Below, one piece after another: positions 8,684-16,531 of a stretch of DNA of 35,937 nucleotides. A program made the translations under genes and the position numbers. Each line of letters opens with the position of its first letter. Position 1 is the stretch's first letter. The DNA is taken from positions 1-35,937 of the forward strand of contig JAFGBI010000414.1 of assembly GCA_016933275.1 (NCBI GenBank), in the 5' to 3' direction. The notes beneath the pieces were generated by a model that was given only the letters and a program-made list of their open reading frames with translations, was not told the origin of the DNA and did no database searches. This stretch comes from Polyangiaceae bacterium (GTDB lineage: Bacteria; Myxococcota_A; Polyangia; Polyangiales; Polyangiaceae).

Positions 8684-9607
8684 GTGAAACGCCGGGCAAT
8701 CATCAGTGGTGCGGCCGCCCGCCAGGCTCTTCTCGCTGCGGTCGCGCTCTCTGCCACGAGCGCCCCGACTACGGCCGCCGCGTACTGCCAGGCGCATACC
8801 TGTCAGGACGACCACACCTGCCAACCCCGCGGTGACTGCGAGTACGTCGGCGGGAATGGGCTCAGCTGGCGACGGGCCTGCATTCTGGTATCGACCGACA
8901 GCGCGGGAGCGCCATCGCTCGGACTCTCTGCCGCCGCGTTCGAGGCTGAGGTCACCCGGTCCTTCGCGCTGTGGACCGAAGCGAATTGCCCGAATGGTGG
9001 CCATCCCTCCATCGAGATCCTCATGGGGGAACGTGCGCGCTGCGAAGCGGCTGAGTACAATGACTGCGGGCCGAACGCGAACGCGGTGGTCGTGCACGAA
9101 GGCGACTGGCCCTACTCGGCGGACGCGGTCGGCGTCACCAGGCCCTTCTTCTCCCTGGAGTCCGGCGAGATCCTCGATGCCGATATCGAGCTCAACGCCG
9201 CACTCATCGCGAGCGAGGGTTATTCGGTTGCGACCGTGCTCGCCCATGAGATCGGGCATTTCCTTGGCCTCGAGCACAGCTCGGACGAGGCGGCAGTGAT
9301 GTTCGAACGGTACAAGACGGGCGGGGACCCAGCGCTGGATGATGACGATATCGCCGGGGTCTGTATGCTATATCCACCCGGCGTTTCGCTCGGCGAGTGC
9401 GACCCAACTCCAATCAACGGCTTCACCGCCAGCTGCAGCTCAGAATGCACGGTCACCGGTGGGGGGGACGGCAGCGGCAACGATGGGTGCACCATCATCC
9501 ACCCGTTCCGACCGACCTCCGGTTCCCTTGGCGCGCTCGGCTTGGTTTGTCTACTCGCGTTGCGCCGGCGTCGATCATCCATCACCGCCGGCACCACTCG
9601 GCGCTGA
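8684..9607 (+). CDS. Secreted matrixin-type zinc metalloprotease with MYXO-CTERM tail
   Basis: A secreted metzincin (M10-like) protease. An N-terminal signal peptide runs to about residue 33. The zinc-binding helix HEIGHFLGLEH lies near residues 188-198 with all three histidines and the glutamate present. A Met-turn follows (AVMF, about 205-208), and DDIAGVCMLYP (221-231) is the usual matrixin end. The C-terminus has a cysteine (267-270, DGCT), a hydrophobic segment and RRRR, the MYXO-CTERM pattern for processing and surface anchoring in myxobacteria. The GTG at 8684 is chosen because of the gaggtag ribosome site; an in-frame ATG at 8651 would add 11 residues. A role in degrading external or prey protein is inferred. 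Its 3' end overlaps the convergent lipoprotein gene by 33 bp. Confidence 0.88.
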   Translation: MKRRAIISGAAARQALLAAVALSATSAPTTAAAYCQAHTCQDDHTCQPRGDCEYVGGNGLSWRRACILVSTDSAGAPSLGLSAAAFEAEVTRSFALWTEANCPNGGHPSIEILMGERARCEAAEYNDCGPNANAVVVHEGDWPYSADAVGVTRPFFSLESGEILDADIELNAALIASEGYSVATVLAHEIGHFLGLEHSSDEAAVMFERYKTGGDPALDDDDIAGVCMLYPPGVSLGECDPTPINGFTASCSSECTVTGGGDGSGNDGCTIIHPFRPTSGSLGALGLVCLLALRRRRSSITAGTTRR

Positions 9608-10120
9608 GACGGGCAACCGTCCCGCGGCTCCACCGGCTGACTCGGTAGTCGAACCGCCGGCGGAGGCCCCAGTCGGCACCAAGATCTGGGAGCTTTGCAG
9701 GACAGGGCTTCGACAGGTGACCAGCGTCGCGGGCTCGCTGTCCACCTGCGGTGGAGGGAGCATGAGGTCGATTGTCACGATCGCGCCAGGTGGTTCCGAC
9801 TCGATCCAGAGCATGAGCAGTCCCTCCGGCACGGCGAGGCAGCTCGTCTGGCGTGCAGTGGGCTCTTGTCCGATGTAGTGTCGTCCATTCTGAGTCCGAA
9901 TCCGGAGCGCGCCTCCCCCTCCCGCCTGTACTACGATATGCTTCGCGTCGGTGGGTTCGCCCGACCTGGATTCAGCGACCTTCACGATGAGGAACGGCGG
10001 AACGGTCGATTCCTGAGTACATCCGACGACCAAGGAAGCCGGCACCAGCGCCCCGGGTAGGGCGTGCAAGCACCGTCGCCACCTGCGAGAGAACGACGCT
10101 CTTCCGCTCCCCGCCGTCAT
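9575..10120 (-). CDS. Predicted lipoprotein, last gene of the surface cluster
   Basis: A 181-residue protein with an Arg-rich n-region and lipobox LVVGC (cysteine at residue 34). The mature part begins with a beta-strand-rich domain (FLIVKVAESRSGE, IRTQNGRHYIG). It includes an isolated cysteine pair and a possible beta-sandwich (LLMLWIESEPPGAIVTIDLM). It ends in a Gly/Ser/Ala-rich tail (about 155-181), the reverse of most neighbours, where the linker is N-terminal. No family is recognised. The ATG at 10120 has a GAGG ribosome site and lies 30 bp after the sigma-54 activator on the same strand, so the two are probably co-transcribed. Confidence 0.72.
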   Translation of the reverse strand: MTAGSGRASFSRRWRRCLHALPGALVPASLVVGCTQESTVPPFLIVKVAESRSGEPTDAKHIVVQAGGGGALRIRTQNGRHYIGQEPTARQTSCLAVPEGLLMLWIESEPPGAIVTIDLMLPPPQVDSEPATLVTCRSPVLQSSQILVPTGASAGGSTTESAGGAAGRLPVSAPSGAGGDG

Positions 10121-10150
10121 CCGCGCCTCGTCGAGACTGGCGCGCTCGCT

Positions 10151-11254
10151 CTACGCGAGGGCGTAGCAGCGCATCTTCTCCGCCAGCACGGGCAGTGGGA
10201 TCCCGAGCGCGTCCGCCGCGGCGGCCGGGCAGCCTCCGGTCTGCGCGAGCGTTTGCCGGATGGCGGCGCGCTCGATACGTTCGAGTGAGTGCCCGCCAAG
10301 CGGGAGCATCTCCACTGCATCGCTCTCCCGGCGCTCCGCGGTGTGCCAGAGGTGCTGCGACTCAAGGATACCTCCGTCGGCAAACAGCGCGGCGTAAGCG
10401 AGCGCGTTCTTGAGCTCGCGAACGTTCCCGCGCCAGTCGTGGCTGGCCAGGGCTTCGAGCACGTTCGGACCGATTGCCAATCGGGCATGTCCGAGGTCCC
10501 GCATTATGTCCACGAGAAGGAGCGGCAGGTCCGCCATTCGGTCGCGGAGCGGTGGCACTCGGATCAACGCCCCCGCCAGACGGTGATAGAGATCCTTCCG
10601 AAACCGCCCCTCCTGCCGTTCGACCTCGAGATCGCGGTTCGTCGCCGCCACGATCCGCACGTCCATCCTCTGCTCCGTGGTCCCACCCACACGGCGTACG
10701 CACCTGCTTTCGAGAAGCCGGAGCAGAGAGGATTGGAGGCAGAGCGGAAGCTCCCCGATCTCGTCAAGGAACAGCGTCCCGCCATGCGCACGCTCGAACG
10801 CCCCGGGTCGGCGGCTGGTCGCCCCGGAATACGCTCCGCGCTCGTGTCCCAGGAGCTCACTCTCGATGAGCCCCGGTGGAATCGCTCCGCAGTCCAGGGT
10901 AACGAATGGGCCCCTGGCTCGGGGGCTTGCGGCGTGAATGGCGCGGGCAAGGAGGTCTTTGCCCACACCAGTTTCGCCGAGCAACGTCACGGTGATGTCC
11001 GACCGCGCCAGCCGATCGAGAGTCTGCAACGTCTCGACCATGTGCGGTGCGATGGAAGTGATGGCGCCAAAGCGGGTGAGGTTGAGCAGCGAGTCGCTCG
11101 TCCGTGGGCGCGAGGTGGAGGTAGAACGACCGTGGGAGGAGCGCACCTCCCTTCGAACGATTGTCGAAAGACTCATCCTCTCGTTCGCTTTCCCTTCGCG
11201 TAGTGAATCTGAGTTCGACCCATACTCAACCCGGTGCAGAACTACAATCGACAT
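10151..11254 (-). CDS. Sigma-54-dependent transcriptional activator without a sensor domain
   Basis: An enhancer-binding AAA+ regulator that would open sigma-54 promoters. From the ATG at 11254 it has 367 residues. Walker A is GETGVGKD (93-100). The sigma-54 contact loop reads GAYSGA (140-145) instead of the usual GAFTGA. Walker B is LFLDE (161-165). VRIVAATNRDL is the sensor-1 region, and DWRGNVRELKNAL is the usual sensor-2 segment. A Fis-type helix-turn-helix ends the protein (RAAIRQTLAQTGG, AAAADALGIP). The first 65 or so residues show no receiver, GAF or FHA domain, so it resembles PspF-like activators. ATG 11176 is an alternative start. The open frame continues to 11962, but that part is antisense to a credible Cys-rich lipoprotein. 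It may control the adjoining lipoprotein cluster (inference). Confidence 0.88.
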   Translation of the reverse strand: MSIVVLHRVEYGSNSDSLREGKANERMSLSTIVRREVRSSHGRSTSTSRPRTSDSLLNLTRFGAITSIAPHMVETLQTLDRLARSDITVTLLGETGVGKDLLARAIHAASPRARGPFVTLDCGAIPPGLIESELLGHERGAYSGATSRRPGAFERAHGGTLFLDEIGELPLCLQSSLLRLLESRCVRRVGGTTEQRMDVRIVAATNRDLEVERQEGRFRKDLYHRLAGALIRVPPLRDRMADLPLLLVDIMRDLGHARLAIGPNVLEALASHDWRGNVRELKNALAYAALFADGGILESQHLWHTAERRESDAVEMLPLGGHSLERIERAAIRQTLAQTGGCPAAAADALGIPLPVLAEKMRCYALA

Positions 11255-11415
11255 CGACCCCCGTGTGGCTTCATTTTCCCGCCCGACACACGGGCAACGA
11301 ACTGATGGAGAAGGTGCGCCAGTTCGTTCGAGGCAGGAGTGCCGGCCGACCGCCGCGGTCGCCGTTCGCGACCAACTGCCACGCGCGGGTTGATGGGTGT
11401 GACGGGCGCCCCGTC

Positions 11416-11994
11416 TCACAGAAAACACTCGGCCGAGCATTCCGACGCCATGCATTCGAGCTCTTGGTTCACGATCCCCAGCGGTTCGTTCCAGCTGAAC
11501 CAAGCCGCACCAACTTGCAGAGGCACCGTCTGCCCGGAGAGCCTCTCGGCGGCACGGCGGCACCGGCCGGTGGCCGGTCTCGCATCTGGACCGAAGCATT
11601 CCTCGAACGGTGTCTCTCCGCAATAGCAGGGGCGAACATCGCCTTTGTCGTTGATGCAACCGCTGGTCGTCACACAGTGCTCCCATTCGGCGCAGCGATT
11701 GTCGACGCAGAGTTTGGCCTTCTCCTTGGCTGGACCCCAGCACTTCTTCTCCCCACAGGCAACGCAATCGGGGTTCTTGAGCGCGGCACCCGGCGGGACG
11801 TGCTCGCGGATGGTGGGAGCGGCGGACGCCTCGACACTTTGGCTGCTCGTGGGGGCACTCAGTGGGGCGCTCGGTGATGGGCTCGAGATCGCCTCCGGCT
11901 CGGCCGGTCGGTCCCCGCGACCGCAGGCGGGAATGGCTGCCATCGAGACCAACGTAGGCCAAATCGCGAATCGCTGCTTGATGATTGGCATCAT
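11416..11994 (-). CDS. Cys-rich lipoprotein with the cluster's shared C-terminal Cys domain
   Basis: A 192-residue protein with a lipoprotein signal ending AAIPAC (cysteine 24), a Ser/Pro/Ala tether to about residue 68, then a domain with about 15 cysteines: CVACGEKKCWG, CVTTSGC, PCYCG, ECFG, GRC, a GIVNQELEC segment and CSAEC at the end. The same order of landmarks is seen in the proteins at 25198-26268 and 33866-35416 and, with insertions, 26338-27669, so this is a fourth copy of one unnamed domain. The ATG at 11994 has GGAG about nine bases upstream; a second ATG directly follows. It lies 82 bp after the last propeller gene. Function unknown, probably disulfide-stabilised binding at the surface. 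Confidence 0.78.
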   Translation of the reverse strand: MMPIIKQRFAIWPTLVSMAAIPACGRGDRPAEPEAISSPSPSAPLSAPTSSQSVEASAAPTIREHVPPGAALKNPDCVACGEKKCWGPAKEKAKLCVDNRCAEWEHCVTTSGCINDKGDVRPCYCGETPFEECFGPDARPATGRCRRAAERLSGQTVPLQVGAAWFSWNEPLGIVNQELECMASECSAECFL

Positions 11995-12076
11995 GAGTTC
12001 ATTCTCCGATATTGCAGACCACCTCGCGGACCGCGTCGCCGCAGGTCCCCGCACGAACCAGATCGGTCGTGGCTTT

Positions 12077-14275
12077 CTATTCGCCGGTCGCGACCACTGG
12101 GCGCCAGGTCAGCCCTTGGCTGTACCTATGGTCCAGATGCAGGGGGACGGCGACGAGCCCCGGATCTGCGAGGAAGATCGCGACCAGGGAATCGCCGATC
12201 CGGTAGGCAACGTACTCGTCATCCGGTGACCACAAGACCCGACTGCCGTCGGAACCAGGTAATCCCCGAGCCGTGTTCGCGGGTTCAGCGTCATCGAGAT
12301 CGAGCAATGAGGTCCGGGAGCGACCGACACAGGAGGCGGCCGGGTTGCCGTCCGTGCCGTCGCAGTCAAGAGGACAGAGTTGGCCTTGTGCCGGGTCGTA
12401 TTCATCGGCTCCGGGCAAGCCCAGGTCACAGCGGCCGTTCCCACAGGTCACCAGGCAATCCGCGCCGCAGTTGGCGAAGGTCTCCCCCCTCTGCGCGGCG
12501 CAGACCCCGTCGCCGCATTCCGGCTCGTAGCAGCCGTTCATGGTGACGGTCACGGTGAGCCGAGTCGAGTCGTGAGAGAAGGACAGCGCACCGAACGACA
12601 TCGCATGGGCAAGGGAGAGATCGGTGGGAGCACCGAGGTCCGGGATGGGATCGCCAGGAGCCCGGTGGGGGATGGCAAACGCGTGGAGCTTGCTCGTCCC
12701 AGAGGTGTCCGAGCCTGGATTCTGCGCCACGACGAGCCAGCTGCCATCAGGCGACCAGGCGAGTTCGGCGATGGTCCCGCTGGGCAGCGTGAGGGGGACC
12801 GGCTGGTCGATTGCGTCGAGCCAGCCGACGTGGACCCTACCGTTGGCATCGAACGCGAGGGCAGCGCCGTCCGGTGCCCAAGCCACCCGCGACACCCCAT
12901 CGTTCATGGCCACGACCTCACCGAGCAAAGGGGCGCCGGGAGCGGTCGCGTCGACAGCCACGAGCCTCAGCAGCCCCGGGTCGACGAGGACGGAGAGCAT
13001 TCGCCCCGATGGCGACCAGGCAAAGGCTCGGATTTCGCGGTCGGGCTCGCCGACGAGTTGACTCGAATCGATCTCGGCCGGCTCACTCGGTGCCTCACCC
13101 CGCGGAAGCGAGGCGACGTACAGGCTCCAGGCTGCGTCGGCTGCAACGGCAGAACCGTCCGGTGAAACGGCGAACCGAGAGATGCGCGCTCCTGCGGGGG
13201 TCAATCGGAGGGGCGGCAAGACCTCGCCCCCCGGATCGTCATCGGCGAAGCGAAGTTGGTACACGCCGTAGTAGCCAGCGCGCTCGAGCGCCGCGAGGAA
13301 GAGCAATGAGCCGTTCGATCCTGCCCAGCCGTACCCGCTCCTGACGCTGCGGCTGGAATCGTCCACCTCCAGGAGGGGCCTTCGTGCGTCCGATCCCGAC
13401 AGATCGAGGAGGTAGATCCCCCACGCCCCTTCGGCCGTCTCGTCGGCGAGGTATGCTAACCACCTCCCATCTGGACTGAACCGGGGCTCGCGCGCGCGGC
13501 GCCTACCGGCGAGACGGGGTGTGAGGGCCGTAGATTTCTCGGGAAGGTCGCGCGCCGGGTCAGCGCCGTAGACGTTCTGGATCAGTGCGCCCCGCTCACC
13601 TTCGGAATCGAGCGAAAAGGCAAGCTTCACTTGCGCGCGAGTCGTGAGCGGACGGCATTCCGTCCAATCGGGAGAATACTGGCACTCCTCCGTGCATTCG
13701 ACCACTCGGACGTAACCCGCCTCGGGACACGCCGGCACCACTTCCAGCTCGTGGGGTGCGCAAACCCCTTCACCGGTGCAGGGCAGGGGGTAGTAGCGAC
13801 AGTCGTCGAAGCACTGCCATTGCCGTTGGCCGCAGAGACCGCAGGCCTCAGGCTCGGTGGTCTCTCCTGGTTGACACACGGCGTCCTGGCGAACAACGCA
13901 TTCGCTCCAGTTCCCCCAGGTGCCGGAAATCCCCGAGACGAACTCACTACAGAAACGAATCTGCGTTCCACATACCCCGCAGTCCCGCTCTTCCCAGTCT
14001 TGGGGCGCGATGAACCGGCAAGTGCCCTCGCTTCCCGCTTCCCCGCCGGCGCCCACGTCAACGCTCGCTCCCCCGCTTCCCTCCGTGACGCCAGCGGTTC
14101 CAGACGCCTCGCCACCGCTAGTACCCGCGGCGCCGCCGCGCGCAGAGACGAGAGCGGAAACGTCCGGCGTCTTCACTTCCAGACAGGCGCTGCCCAACAC
14201 AGCCGCCATCAGCGCCAGGGTGCCAACCCTGCGGGAGCGGTATTGCCGCGGACGCGGCACGGCGTGTCTGCTCAT
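12077..14275 (-). CDS. Propeller lipoprotein 1 (TSP1-like Cys stalk plus TolB/PD40-type beta-propeller)
   Basis: A 732-residue surface lipoprotein. Order: signal with lipobox GSAC (cysteine 31); Gly/Ser/Ala tether (44-84); a Cys-rich stalk (86-207) of three repeats of the type C-G-x-C-G-T/Q-x-x-R-x-C, including a WGNWSEC motif; a beta-propeller (from about 215) with repeated W/F-S-P-D-G-x-W-L blades such as FSPDGRWLAYLAD and WSPDGSWLVV; a Cys-rich insert (582-649, CGDGVC and CGNGRC units); a final blade; and the ending LTWRP. TolB/PD40 propellers usually bind proteins or peptides; no catalytic motif is seen. Its ATG overlaps the stop of the preceding propeller gene as ATGA, so translation is coupled. 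The frame's upstream extension to 14473 lies inside that gene and is rejected. Confidence 0.85.
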   Translation of the reverse strand: MSRHAVPRPRQYRSRRVGTLALMAAVLGSACLEVKTPDVSALVSARGGAAGTSGGEASGTAGVTEGSGGASVDVGAGGEAGSEGTCRFIAPQDWEERDCGVCGTQIRFCSEFVSGISGTWGNWSECVVRQDAVCQPGETTEPEACGLCGQRQWQCFDDCRYYPLPCTGEGVCAPHELEVVPACPEAGYVRVVECTEECQYSPDWTECRPLTTRAQVKLAFSLDSEGERGALIQNVYGADPARDLPEKSTALTPRLAGRRRAREPRFSPDGRWLAYLADETAEGAWGIYLLDLSGSDARRPLLEVDDSSRSVRSGYGWAGSNGSLLFLAALERAGYYGVYQLRFADDDPGGEVLPPLRLTPAGARISRFAVSPDGSAVAADAAWSLYVASLPRGEAPSEPAEIDSSQLVGEPDREIRAFAWSPSGRMLSVLVDPGLLRLVAVDATAPGAPLLGEVVAMNDGVSRVAWAPDGAALAFDANGRVHVGWLDAIDQPVPLTLPSGTIAELAWSPDGSWLVVAQNPGSDTSGTSKLHAFAIPHRAPGDPIPDLGAPTDLSLAHAMSFGALSFSHDSTRLTVTVTMNGCYEPECGDGVCAAQRGETFANCGADCLVTCGNGRCDLGLPGADEYDPAQGQLCPLDCDGTDGNPAASCVGRSRTSLLDLDDAEPANTARGLPGSDGSRVLWSPDDEYVAYRIGDSLVAIFLADPGLVAVPLHLDHRYSQGLTWRPVVATGE

Positions 14276-15753
14276 GGTCGTGGCCTGAACGCGTACTCGA
14301 GCGGTTCGAACGGGCTCGGTTTCGCTGGGTCCTGTGGGTACAGCTCCGGTTGGTGCATGGTGAGCGGTGCGCTGGTTGCCACGCCGTCGGTGAAGCGAAG
14401 CACGAAGAGCGCGAGCGGGTCGGGACGTTTGCAGATCCCCAGCTCGGCGTCGCAAGAGTAGCCGGTCTCGCACATGGCGGGCACCGGCTCACCGCTGACG
14501 CTGAGGCAGGCGCGCGAGGTCCGCCAGGGGCGGATCCGGTACGCGGCGTACTCGTCGTTCGACCCACCGAAGCGCAGATCGACGACCTCCGCAGCCTCGG
14601 GTAGGTAGGCGATCCGCATCGGGACCGCGCCGGAATCTGTGAGATCGAGGTGGTAGATCTCCGGCAGATCCCAACGGTCCAGGTTGCCCACGAAAAGGAC
14701 TCGGTCTCCGTCTTCGGAAAGGTCCCAACGGGTGTCGTAAGCGAGCGGTGCGCTCGTCGTCGGATCCTGGTGTGCTGGGATGCGCTCGGCGTCGACCGAC
14801 CCGAGCGCGGACTGGTCCAGCGCATCGCGGTCGAGCATCCAGATGGCGTTGTTCGCACTGAAGAGGATCCGCGAGCCCTTTGCCTCGATTCGACCAACGC
14901 TGCCGTGCCCGGGAAGCAGCACAGGAACGCTCGGGAGCGCCCCCTCGAGATCGAGCCAGACGGCGTCCGCGAGCGCCTCGCCGGTCTTCCCGTCCTCGGA
15001 AGGCATGGTCGCGGCGACCATCGCGAGCAGACCCGATCCGTCCGGAAGCCAGGTGAGACCTCGGTAGCTTCCCTCGGCAGGAGCCTCGGCCAGCACCTCC
15101 ACCGTGACCCCGAGACGACCTGACCGATCTTCCACCCGCACCAGCCAGATACCCTGGCCGTCCTGGGTGCAATAGGCCAAGGTATCGCCTTGAGGTGACC
15201 AGACGAACTCGGTGATCGCGCCAAGGCCCGTGCCGACCGACAAGGGAGCGGAGGCCCCCGTGGCATCCACTACCTGGAGATCGCCCTGGCTCGCCCTTCT
15301 GAGGGCGATCTGAGCGCCGTTCGGTGACCAGGAGAAGACGTCGCTTTCGGAGACCGAGAGCGCGCCGCTGAGGTCGATGATCGGCGTGTCTTCGACGGCG
15401 ACGCGGGCCAACGCCAGGTGGGGCGGCACCGATTCGACGGGTCCTGCCCCGCCGATACCCGGTGAGGCGCCCACCGTACCGGGATCGATGAACGCGAGAT
15501 CGGACGCCGCCGGTGACCACGCGAAGTACAGCTCCACGAGGTCGAGCGCGGTCCTGCTCGAGCCGAGCTGGAGCTCGCTGGCCGGCATCTCGCCGGTCAT
15601 GTCCACGGCAAAGAGCGAATCGACACCAGAGGTCTTCACCCGGTAGGCGAGGTACCGACCGTCGCTGGACCAGTCCATCCGTCGCACGGCGACGGTCGGA
15701 CCGGACCGGATGGGAAGCATCAGGGGCGGCGCCACGTGCTCCGGATCCACCAC
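14272..15753 (-). CDS. Propeller lipoprotein 2, C-terminal part after a frameshift
   Basis: The beta-propeller half of the second propeller lipoprotein. PD40-like blades are plain (WSSDGRYLAYRV, WSPNGAQIALRR, WSPQGDTLAYC, WLPDGSGLL). A Cys-containing loop (CLSVSGEPVPAMCETGYSC) precedes the last blade, and the end is YAFRP. It has no signal peptide. Upstream of the nominal GTG at 15753 the same frame stays open to 15930 and reads clearly coding Cys-stalk sequence (ACDEDCLLGPEACLG, then a strand-rich stretch), so the true beginning is in the 15878-16531 frame. Joined, ATG 16531 to stop 14272 spans 2260 nt, exactly one more than a multiple of three, and yields about 752 residues, as in the paralogs (728-765). 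It is ATGA-coupled to propeller gene 1. Confidence 0.8.
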   Translation of the reverse strand: MVDPEHVAPPLMLPIRSGPTVAVRRMDWSSDGRYLAYRVKTSGVDSLFAVDMTGEMPASELQLGSSRTALDLVELYFAWSPAASDLAFIDPGTVGASPGIGGAGPVESVPPHLALARVAVEDTPIIDLSGALSVSESDVFSWSPNGAQIALRRASQGDLQVVDATGASAPLSVGTGLGAITEFVWSPQGDTLAYCTQDGQGIWLVRVEDRSGRLGVTVEVLAEAPAEGSYRGLTWLPDGSGLLAMVAATMPSEDGKTGEALADAVWLDLEGALPSVPVLLPGHGSVGRIEAKGSRILFSANNAIWMLDRDALDQSALGSVDAERIPAHQDPTTSAPLAYDTRWDLSEDGDRVLFVGNLDRWDLPEIYHLDLTDSGAVPMRIAYLPEAAEVVDLRFGGSNDEYAAYRIRPWRTSRACLSVSGEPVPAMCETGYSCDAELGICKRPDPLALFVLRFTDGVATSAPLTMHQPELYPQDPAKPSPFEPLEYAFRPRP

Positions 15754-15877
15754 GAAAAGCTGGGCCAGGGTCTCCGTCGCACCACTCGCGAGGGGAAAAT
15801 AGCCGCGAAGTGCGACTTCTGCGTCATGAGCGGACGGCGGACCAAGGCAGGCCTCGGGACCCAGAAGGCAATCCTCG

Positions 15878-16531
15878 TCACACGCTCGGACGAGCGTATC
15901 CCTCGACGTCGCCGACAGTACAGGGCCGGGCTACATAGTATTCTCCGGGACTGCACGGCTTGGTCTCGACGACCTCGGCGACCAGCCAGCTACAGGTTCG
16001 CGAGCTGCAAAGGTATCTCGCCTTCCCACACTGCGCTGCGGGCACCGAGTACCCTGGCTCCTCGGGAGTGCATTCGGAGTTCAGAAACTGGTCGTAGCAG
16101 CCGCTCCACTCGGGCCCCTCGCCGCATATCCGCCATCGAGTGCCACACCGCCCGCAGACCTCCTGTTGAACCTCACCCGGCGGGCAGACCGTCTCTTCTC
16201 CACCCTCACCCCCACCCGATCGACCGCCGGCCGCCCCGGAGGTGACGGCAATCCCGCCCGTGCTCGAGCGCTGCCCCGCAACCCCGCCGGTCGCGACCGT
16301 CGGCCCGGCCCCGCCACCCGCCGTGCCCTCCCCGGCAGACGCGGCAGCAGCTGCAGCCGCCGCCGCGCCCGCCGCGGAGAGCGGCGGTCCTTCCGCGGAC
16401 CCGCGGTCTGGATGCTTGTCGCAGGACGCGACGAAGAGGACGGTCGACAGAACGACCCAGGCCCTGGTACTGGCTTGCCGTGAAGGGCGGTGGCTCCCTC
16501 GTTGCTGGCGCACAGTAGCTCCTCTCACCAT
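15878..16531 (-). CDS. Propeller lipoprotein 2, N-terminal part before a frameshift
   Basis: This is the lipoprotein signal and stalk of the second propeller protein. The lipobox is VASC (cysteine 37). An Ala run (55-64) and Gly/Ser/Ala tether (65-112) follow, then a Cys stalk (116-204) with CGRCGTRWRIC, EWSGC and CSPGEYYVARPC. The frame ends after GYARPSV at TGA (15878-15880), in the middle of the stalk. The continuation lies one nucleotide over, in the neighbouring frame. On its own it would be a 217-residue tethered stalk without a propeller. The ATG at 16531 overlaps the end of the upstream vWA gene by 7 bp. A real mutation, a sequencing error and programmed +1 frameshifting at GTG-TGA are all open. 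Confidence 0.8.
   Translation of the reverse strand: MVRGATVRQQRGSHRPSRQASTRAWVVLSTVLFVASCDKHPDRGSAEGPPLSAAGAAAAAAAAASAGEGTAGGGAGPTVATGGVAGQRSSTGGIAVTSGAAGGRSGGGEGGEETVCPPGEVQQEVCGRCGTRWRICGEGPEWSGCYDQFLNSECTPEEPGYSVPAAQCGKARYLCSSRTCSWLVAEVVETKPCSPGEYYVARPCTVGDVEGYARPSV

Noticed and set aside
11255..11962. N-terminal extension of the sigma-54 activator (up to 603 residues)
   Set aside because: The extension shows no sensor domain, is Arg-rich, and lies in a different frame over the Cys-rich lipoprotein gene at 11416-11994, which has far better coding character.
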